From an uncultured Oscillospiraceae bacterium (lineage in GTDB: Bacteria; Bacillota; Clostridia; Oscillospirales; Ruminococcaceae), in assembly GCA_910579545.1 (NCBI GenBank), contig CAJTVI010000074.1:1-11420 (forward strand): DNA of 11,420 bases, written 5' to 3'. Both the position numbers and the translations under genes were made by a program. Within the stretch, counting starts at the first letter, position 1, and each line of letters starts with the position of its first letter. The notes beneath the pieces are model-generated. The model made no database searches and had not been told where the DNA came from. It saw only the letters and a list, made by a program, of their open reading frames with translations. Shown here piece after piece: positions 6,780 through 11,420 of the stretch.

Positions 6780-8432
6780 ATGATGGACGCAACCAAATAC
6801 CATGTAGGCTACTACCCGCCGCCGGTGTGCGAGTACCGCTGGGTCAAAAAGGACCACATCGAAAAGGCTCCGGCCTGGTGCAGCGTGGACCTGCGGGACG
6901 GCAACCAGGCCCTGATCGTGCCGATGAGCCTCGAGGAAAAATTAGAGTTCTTCAAGATGCTGGTCAAGGTGGGCTTTAAGGAGATCGAGGTGGGTTTTCC
7001 GGCCGCCAGCGAGACCGAGTACGAGTTTTTGCGCACCCTGATCGAAAAGGATATGATCCCCGATGACGTTACGGTGCAGGTGCTTACCCAGTGCCGGGAC
7101 CACATCATCCGCAAGACCTTTGAGGCGGTAAAGGGCGCGCCGCGGGCGGTGATCCATTTTTACAACTCCACCAGCGTGGCCCAGCGCGAGCAGGTCTTTA
7201 AGATGAGCCGGGAGGAGATCAAAAAGATCGCCACCGACGGGGCCGAGCTTGTCAAGCAGCTGGCGGCCGAGTATGACGGCAACTTTTTGTTTGAGTACAG
7301 CCCCGAAAGCTTTACCGGCACCGAGCCGGAGTACGCCCTTGAGGTCTGCAACGCGGTGCTGGACATCATGCAGCCCACCGCCGAGCGTCCCATGATCATC
7401 AACCTGCCGGTCACGGTAGCCATGAGCATGAGCCACATCTACGCCAACCAGATCGAGTATATGAGCGACCGGCTGCACTACCGCGAAAACGTCATCCTCA
7501 GCCTGCACCCCCACAACGACCGGGGCTGCGGCGTGGCCGATACCGAGCTGGCCCTTCTGGCCGGGGCCGACCGGGTGGAGGGCACCCTGTTTGGCAACGG
7601 CGAGCGCACCGGCAATGTGGATATCGTCACCCTGGCGCTCAACATGCTCACCCACGGGGTGGATCCCAAGCTCGACTTCAGCGATATGCCCGCCCTTGTG
7701 GAGGTGTACGAGCGGGTGACCCGCATGCATGTGTACGAGCGCAGCCCCTACGCCGGCGCGCTGGTGTTCGCGGCCTTCAGCGGCAGCCATCAGGACGCCA
7801 TTGCCAAGGGCATGAAGTGGCGGGAGGAGCAGCACCTGCACGAGTGGACGGTGCCCTATATCCCCATCGACCCGCACGACCTGCACCGCACCTATGACGC
7901 CGACGTGATCCGCATCAACAGCCAGAGCGGCAAGGGCGGCATCGGCTACCTGCTGGAGCAGAACTACGGCTTTGTGCTGCCGCCCAAAATGCGCGAGCAC
8001 TTTGGCTATACGGTCAAGAGCATCTCGGACCATGCGCACAAGGAATTGAGCGCCGCCGAGGTGTACGAGGTGTTCAGCAAAACCTACCTCAACCGGGTCA
8101 GCCCCTACGAGGTCATCGAGGCCCATTATATCCAAAAAAAGGGCATCTTTGCGGTGGTCACCCTCAAGCGGGGCAGCGTCTCGCAGGAGTTCAGCGCCAT
8201 GGGCAACGGCCGGCTGGACGCGGTAAGCAACGCCATCAAGGCCGGCACCGGCATGGACTTCTCGGTGGAGATCTACACCGAGCACGCCCTCACGGTGGGT
8301 TCCACCAGCCAGGCGGCCACCTATGTGGGCCTTAAATGGGCGGACGGCGGCATCAGCTGGGGCGCCGGCACCGACGACGACATCATCGTGGCCAGCGTCA
8401 AAGCGCTGGTAAGCGCCATCAACAACCACTGA
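6780..8432 (+). CDS. leuA: 2-isopropylmalate synthase, type 2 (LeuA2)
   Basis: This enzyme condenses acetyl-CoA with 2-ketoisovalerate to give 2-isopropylmalate, the committed step of leucine synthesis. The 550 residues match the longer type 2 (yeast/actinobacterial) form rather than E. coli-type LeuA1. The TIM-barrel starts with SVDLRDGNQAL, where R39, D40 and the metal ligand D37 region lie; HPHNDRG provides metal ligands H243 and H245; GNGERTGNVD (272-281) is the usual family signature. Residues from about 420 onward form the C-terminal dimer/allosteric domain that binds leucine in this family. I chose the ATG at 6780 (second ATG at 6783) because GGAGGAG at 6765-6771 is 8 nt upstream. The frame stays open further back to 6630, but that part is T-box leader and terminator. 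It is the first gene of the operon, directly controlled by the T-box. Confidence 0.95.
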   Translation: MMDATKYHVGYYPPPVCEYRWVKKDHIEKAPAWCSVDLRDGNQALIVPMSLEEKLEFFKMLVKVGFKEIEVGFPAASETEYEFLRTLIEKDMIPDDVTVQVLTQCRDHIIRKTFEAVKGAPRAVIHFYNSTSVAQREQVFKMSREEIKKIATDGAELVKQLAAEYDGNFLFEYSPESFTGTEPEYALEVCNAVLDIMQPTAERPMIINLPVTVAMSMSHIYANQIEYMSDRLHYRENVILSLHPHNDRGCGVADTELALLAGADRVEGTLFGNGERTGNVDIVTLALNMLTHGVDPKLDFSDMPALVEVYERVTRMHVYERSPYAGALVFAAFSGSHQDAIAKGMKWREEQHLHEWTVPYIPIDPHDLHRTYDADVIRINSQSGKGGIGYLLEQNYGFVLPPKMREHFGYTVKSISDHAHKELSAAEVYEVFSKTYLNRVSPYEVIEAHYIQKKGIFAVVTLKRGSVSQEFSAMGNGRLDAVSNAIKAGTGMDFSVEIYTEHALTVGSTSQAATYVGLKWADGGISWGAGTDDDIIVASVKALVSAINNH

Positions 8433-8522
8433 GCGGCCTTTGGCGGCCCCAAAACCGCCGGCGCAAAGCAAAAACAGGCATGCCCGCCCCTGGCGGGAGA
8501 AACGAAAAAGGGGGAAGTACCT
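8433..8522 (+). other. leuA-leuC spacer with leuC ribosome binding site
   Basis: The 90-nt spacer contains a short GGCGG/CCGCC hairpin near 8443-8460 without a T-run, so transcription should continue into leuC. AAGGGGGA (8508-8515) is the ribosome binding site; its spacing of 7 nt points to the GTG at 8523 rather than the ATGs at 8529 or 8535. Confidence 0.6.
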
Positions 8523-9794
8523 GTGGGAATGACCATGACCCAAAAGATCCTTGCGGCCCACGCGGGGCTGGACACCGTAAGCCCCGGGCAGCTGATCAGC
8601 GCAAAGTTAGACGTTGTTTTAGGCAACGACATCACCACCCCGGTGGCCATCAACGAGTTTGAAAAGGCGGGCTTTACCAGCGTGTACGACCGCACCCGCA
8701 TCAACATCGTGCTGGACCACTTTGTGCCCAACAAGGACATCAAAAGCGCCCAGCAAAGCAAACAGTGCCGCGATTTTGCCAACAAGTACGACATCTTAAA
8801 CTTTTTTGACGTGGGCAAGATGGGCATCGAGCACGCGCTTTTGCCCGAGCAGGGCATTGTTACGGCCGGCGACTGCATCATCGGGGCCGACAGCCACACC
8901 TGCACCTACGGCGCGGTGGGGGCCTTTTCCACCGGGGTGGGCAGCACCGACATGGCGGCCGCCATGGCCACCGGCACGGCCTGGTTCAAGGTGCCCGAGG
9001 CCATCCGGGTCACCCTCACCGGCAGCCTGCCCCAATATGTGGCCGGCAAGGACGTGATCCTGCACCTCATCGGGATGATCGGGGTGGACGGCGCGCTGTA
9101 TAAGAGCCTTGAGTTTACCGGCCCGGGCGTTGCCAGCCTCTCGATGGACGACCGCCTGTGCATCTGCAACATGGCCATCGAGGCCGGCGGCAAAAACGGC
9201 ATCTTCCCAGTGGACGAGGTCACCCGCGCCTATCTGGACGGCCGCAGCCAGCGCCCTTATACCGTGTATGAGGCCGACCCGGACGCCGTGTACTGCCAGG
9301 AGATCACCATCGACCTCTCGGCGCTGGAATCCACCGTTTCCTACCCGCACCTGCCCGAGAACACCCACACCGCCCGCGAGGCCCAAAAGGAGCGGATTGC
9401 CATCCAGCAGGTGGTCATTGGCAGCTGCACCAACGGCCGTTTGGAGGATATGCAGGCCGCCTATGAGCTTCTCAAGGGCAAAACCATTGCCAAGGGGGTG
9501 CGGGGCATCATCATCCCGGGCACCATGCAGGTGTATAAGGAGTGCCTGCGCCGCGGTTACCTCGAGGCCTTTATCGACGCCGGGTGCATCGTGTCCACCC
9601 CCACCTGCGGGCCCTGCCTTGGCGGGTACATGGGCATTCTGGCCGAGGGCGAGCGCTGCGTTTCCACCACCAACCGCAACTTTGTGGGCCGCATGGGCCA
9701 CACCGCCAGCGAGGTCTACCTTGCCAGCCCGGCGGTTGCGGCGGCCAGCGCCCTGACCGGTTACATCACCGACCCCGCCAGCCTTGCGGGCTGA
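8523..9794 (+). CDS. leuC: 3-isopropylmalate dehydratase large subunit
   Basis: With LeuD this [4Fe-4S] enzyme isomerises 2-isopropylmalate to 3-isopropylmalate. The 423-residue length fits the shorter 'type 2' LeuC/HacA subfamily of the aconitase superfamily, which also includes homoaconitases. Cluster ligands are visible as C302 in VIGSCTNGR and C362/C365 in TCGPCLGG. GADSHTCTYGAVGAF and STDMAAAMATGTAWFKVPE are further family blocks. The start is read as GTG at 8523 (MGMTMTQKILAAHAG): it has the best ribosome binding site spacing, and an MGMT-like beginning is, to my knowledge, common in this subfamily. The ATG at 8529 would remove only two residues. The leucine operon context argues for isopropylmalate rather than homoaconitate as substrate. 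Confidence 0.95.
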   Translation: MGMTMTQKILAAHAGLDTVSPGQLISAKLDVVLGNDITTPVAINEFEKAGFTSVYDRTRINIVLDHFVPNKDIKSAQQSKQCRDFANKYDILNFFDVGKMGIEHALLPEQGIVTAGDCIIGADSHTCTYGAVGAFSTGVGSTDMAAAMATGTAWFKVPEAIRVTLTGSLPQYVAGKDVILHLIGMIGVDGALYKSLEFTGPGVASLSMDDRLCICNMAIEAGGKNGIFPVDEVTRAYLDGRSQRPYTVYEADPDAVYCQEITIDLSALESTVSYPHLPENTHTAREAQKERIAIQQVVIGSCTNGRLEDMQAAYELLKGKTIAKGVRGIIIPGTMQVYKECLRRGYLEAFIDAGCIVSTPTCGPCLGGYMGILAEGERCVSTTNRNFVGRMGHTASEVYLASPAVAAASALTGYITDPASLAG

Positions 9795-9818
9795 GCGCGC
9801 AAAAGGAGGGAACACCCT

Positions 9819-10310
9819 ATGAACGCAAAAGGCCTTGTGCATAAATACCCGGACAATGTGGACACCGACGTGATCATCCCGGCCCGGTACCTCAACAGCC
9901 AAAACGCCAAGGAGTTGGCGGCCCACTGCATGGAGGACATCGACGCCGATTTTGTAAAAAAGGTACAGCCCGGCGACGTGATGGTGGGCGGCTGGAACTT
10001 TGGCTGCGGCTCCAGCCGGGAGCACGCGCCGCTGGTGATCAAAACAAGCGGGGTAAGCTGCGTGATCGCCAAAAGCTTTGCCCGCATCTTTTACCGCAAC
10101 GCCATCAACATCGGCCTGCCCATCTTGGAGTGCGAGGCGGCCAGCGACGGCATCGCGGCGGGGGACGAGGTAGCGGTGGATTTTGATACCGGCCTCATCA
10201 CCAACCTGACCAAGGGCGAAAGCTACCAGGCCCAGCCCTTCCCGCCCTTTATCCAAGAGATCATTTCGGCGGGCGGGCTGCTGCCCAGCATCCGGCAAAA
10301 GGGGGGCTGA
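9819..10310 (+). CDS. leuD: 3-isopropylmalate dehydratase small subunit
   Basis: This is the swivelling-domain partner of LeuC that completes the isopropylmalate isomerase active site. The 163 residues match the short archaeal/clostridial LeuD form. DNVDTDVIIPARYL near the N-terminus carries the substrate-specificity loop (YLNSQN), and GGWNFGCGSSREHAP is the family signature; FARIFYRNAINIGLP follows. The start at 9819 is well supported by AAAAGGAGGG at 9801-9810, 8 nt upstream. It begins 24 nt after the leuC stop and ends 2 nt before leuB, so the three genes should be translated from one mRNA. Confidence 0.95.
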   Translation: MNAKGLVHKYPDNVDTDVIIPARYLNSQNAKELAAHCMEDIDADFVKKVQPGDVMVGGWNFGCGSSREHAPLVIKTSGVSCVIAKSFARIFYRNAINIGLPILECEAASDGIAAGDEVAVDFDTGLITNLTKGESYQAQPFPPFIQEIISAGGLLPSIRQKGG

Positions 10311-10312
10311 GC

Positions 10313-11383
10313 ATGCAAAAACAGATCGCGGTGATCCGGGGGGACGGCATCGGCCCCGAAATCGTAAACGAGGCGCTGCGGGTGCTGGACGTGGTGGCCC
10401 TCAAATACGGCCATACCTTCCAGTATATCGATGTGGACATGGGCGGCTGCGCCATCGACAAATGGGGCGAGCCGCTGCCAAAGGTCGAGCTGGACAAATG
10501 CCTTGCCAGCGACAGTGTGCTGCTGGGCGCGGTGGGCGGCCCCAAGTGGGAGGGCCTGCCCGGCGACAAACGGCCGGAAAAAGGCCTTTTGCGCCTGCGG
10601 GCGGGCATGGGCCTGTACGCCAACAACCGGCCGGCCAAGCTTTGGCCCCAGCTGGCCGAGGCCAGCCCCTTAAAGCCCTCGATCGTGGCAAGGGGCATCG
10701 ACTTTTTGGTGGTGCGGGAACTGATCGGCGGGGTGTATTTTGGCGGCCATACCACCGAGGAGGTAAACGGCGAACTGGTGGCTACCGACATCATGCCCTA
10801 TGCCGAGCACGAGATCGAGCGGATCGGCCGCATCGGGTTTGAAACGGCCATGAAACGCCGCAAAAAGCTCTGCTGCGTGGACAAGGCCAACGTGCTGGAC
10901 ACCAGCCGGCTCTGGCGCAAGGTGATGCACCGGCTGCAAACCGAGTATCCCGGTGTGGAGTACAGCGAGATGTTTGTGGACAACGCCGCCATGCAGCTCT
11001 GTAAGGATCCCAGCCAGTTTGACGTGATCGTGACCGAAAACATGTTTGGCGACATCCTTTCCGACGAGGCCAGCATGATCACCGGCAGCATCGGCATGAT
11101 CCCGTCCTCCTCGCTGGGCGAGGGCAGCCGGGGCCTGTACGAGCCGATCCACGGCTCGGCGCCGGACATTGCCGGGCAGGACAAGGCAAACCCCATCGGC
11201 ACCATCCTGTCCGCCGCCATGATGCTGCGCTACAGCTTTGACGCCCCCGCCGAGGCCGACGCCATCGAGCGGGCGGTAAACGCGGTGCTGGATGCCGGTC
11301 TGCGCACCGGCGACATGATGAGCGAGGGCTGCACCCTGGTGGGCTGCGCGGCCATGGGCGACGCGATCCTGGCCCAACTGTAA
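10313..11383 (+). CDS. leuB: 3-isopropylmalate dehydrogenase
   Basis: This NAD-dependent enzyme oxidatively decarboxylates 3-isopropylmalate to 2-ketoisocaproate, which a transaminase turns into leucine. The 356 residues are of typical length. IRGDGIGPEI begins the protein; E89, L92 and L93 in RPEKGLLRLR are the residues that select isopropylmalate over isocitrate in this family; ANNRPA (R106), VVRELIGG and the later ENMFGDILSDEASM (metal-binding aspartates) complete the active site; HGSAPDIAGQDKANPIGT is the cofactor loop. The ATG at 10313 is 2 nt after the leuD stop, and its ribosome binding site (AAAAGGGGGG, 10297-10306) lies inside the leuD end, suggesting translational coupling. Gene order is leuA-leuC-leuD-leuB rather than the leuABCD of E. 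coli. Confidence 0.96.
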   Translation: MQKQIAVIRGDGIGPEIVNEALRVLDVVALKYGHTFQYIDVDMGGCAIDKWGEPLPKVELDKCLASDSVLLGAVGGPKWEGLPGDKRPEKGLLRLRAGMGLYANNRPAKLWPQLAEASPLKPSIVARGIDFLVVRELIGGVYFGGHTTEEVNGELVATDIMPYAEHEIERIGRIGFETAMKRRKKLCCVDKANVLDTSRLWRKVMHRLQTEYPGVEYSEMFVDNAAMQLCKDPSQFDVIVTENMFGDILSDEASMITGSIGMIPSSSLGEGSRGLYEPIHGSAPDIAGQDKANPIGTILSAAMMLRYSFDAPAEADAIERAVNAVLDAGLRTGDMMSEGCTLVGCAAMGDAILAQL

Positions 11384-11420
11384 GCGCCGGGCCGCAGGGC
11401 GCGGTGAAACAGCCGCGCTG

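Noticed and set aside
6942..8561. Long open frame on the - strand opposite leuA (539 codons)
   Set aside because: It is antisense to a clearly conserved leuA; its His/Gly/Val-rich composition is what a GC-rich gene gives when read backwards, and it has no recognisable motifs.
8796..10298. Long open frame on the - strand opposite leuC-leuD (500 codons)
   Set aside because: It spans two conserved sense genes and their spacer with low-complexity composition; it is a GC-driven shadow.
11384..11420. GCGCC/GGCGC repeat after leuB as operon terminator
   Set aside because: The window ends before any T-run could be seen, so it cannot be supported.

Overview
The window looks like chromosomal DNA from a GC-rich Gram-positive anaerobe of the Clostridia, most likely the Oscillospiraceae/Ruminococcaceae (Faecalibacterium/Subdoligranulum/Gemmiger-like). 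This is inferred from a T-box leader in front of leucine genes, strong AGGAGG-type ribosome binding sites, sigma-A-like TTGACA/TACAAT promoters, a BlaR1-type M56 membrane protease, and a PFK carrying the GGNGT/PKTIDND signature. The species cannot be named from the sequence alone.

Layout: (1) 2-2002 (+) is the 3' part of a gene for an M56 (BlaR1/MecR1-like) membrane metallopeptidase. Its long extracytoplasmic tail appears to contain two copies of one domain. A strong hairpin terminator follows at 2053-2095. (2) 4859-2229 (-) is a two-gene unit: an AGCS-family Na+/alanine-type symporter followed 36 nt later by threonine dehydratase (ilvA) with a C-terminal ACT domain. (3) 4860-5161 is a divergent control region with one promoter per direction and two inverted repeats. 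(4) 5162-6238 (+) is a 6-phosphofructokinase. (5) 6239-6779 holds a strong promoter whose -35 box lies inside a perfect palindrome, then a complete T-box riboswitch with a CUC (Leu) specifier and its terminator. (6) 6780-11383 (+) is the leucine operon in the order leuA (type 2 isopropylmalate synthase), leuC, leuD, leuB.

How the genes work together: the leu operon converts 2-ketoisovalerate plus acetyl-CoA to 2-ketoisocaproate. The T-box makes its transcription depend on uncharged tRNA-Leu. The symporter/ilvA pair probably imports a small neutral amino acid and deaminates threonine (or serine) to 2-ketobutyrate (or pyruvate), which can feed isoleucine synthesis or energy metabolism. PFK is the committed step of glycolysis and seems to be its own transcription unit.

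Overall this is mostly ordinary core metabolism with well-preserved regulation. I did not see a defence system, mobile element, CRISPR array, tRNA or rRNA. The least explained parts are the duplicated ectodomain of the M56 protein, the two palindromes at promoters, and the PFK active-site signature.
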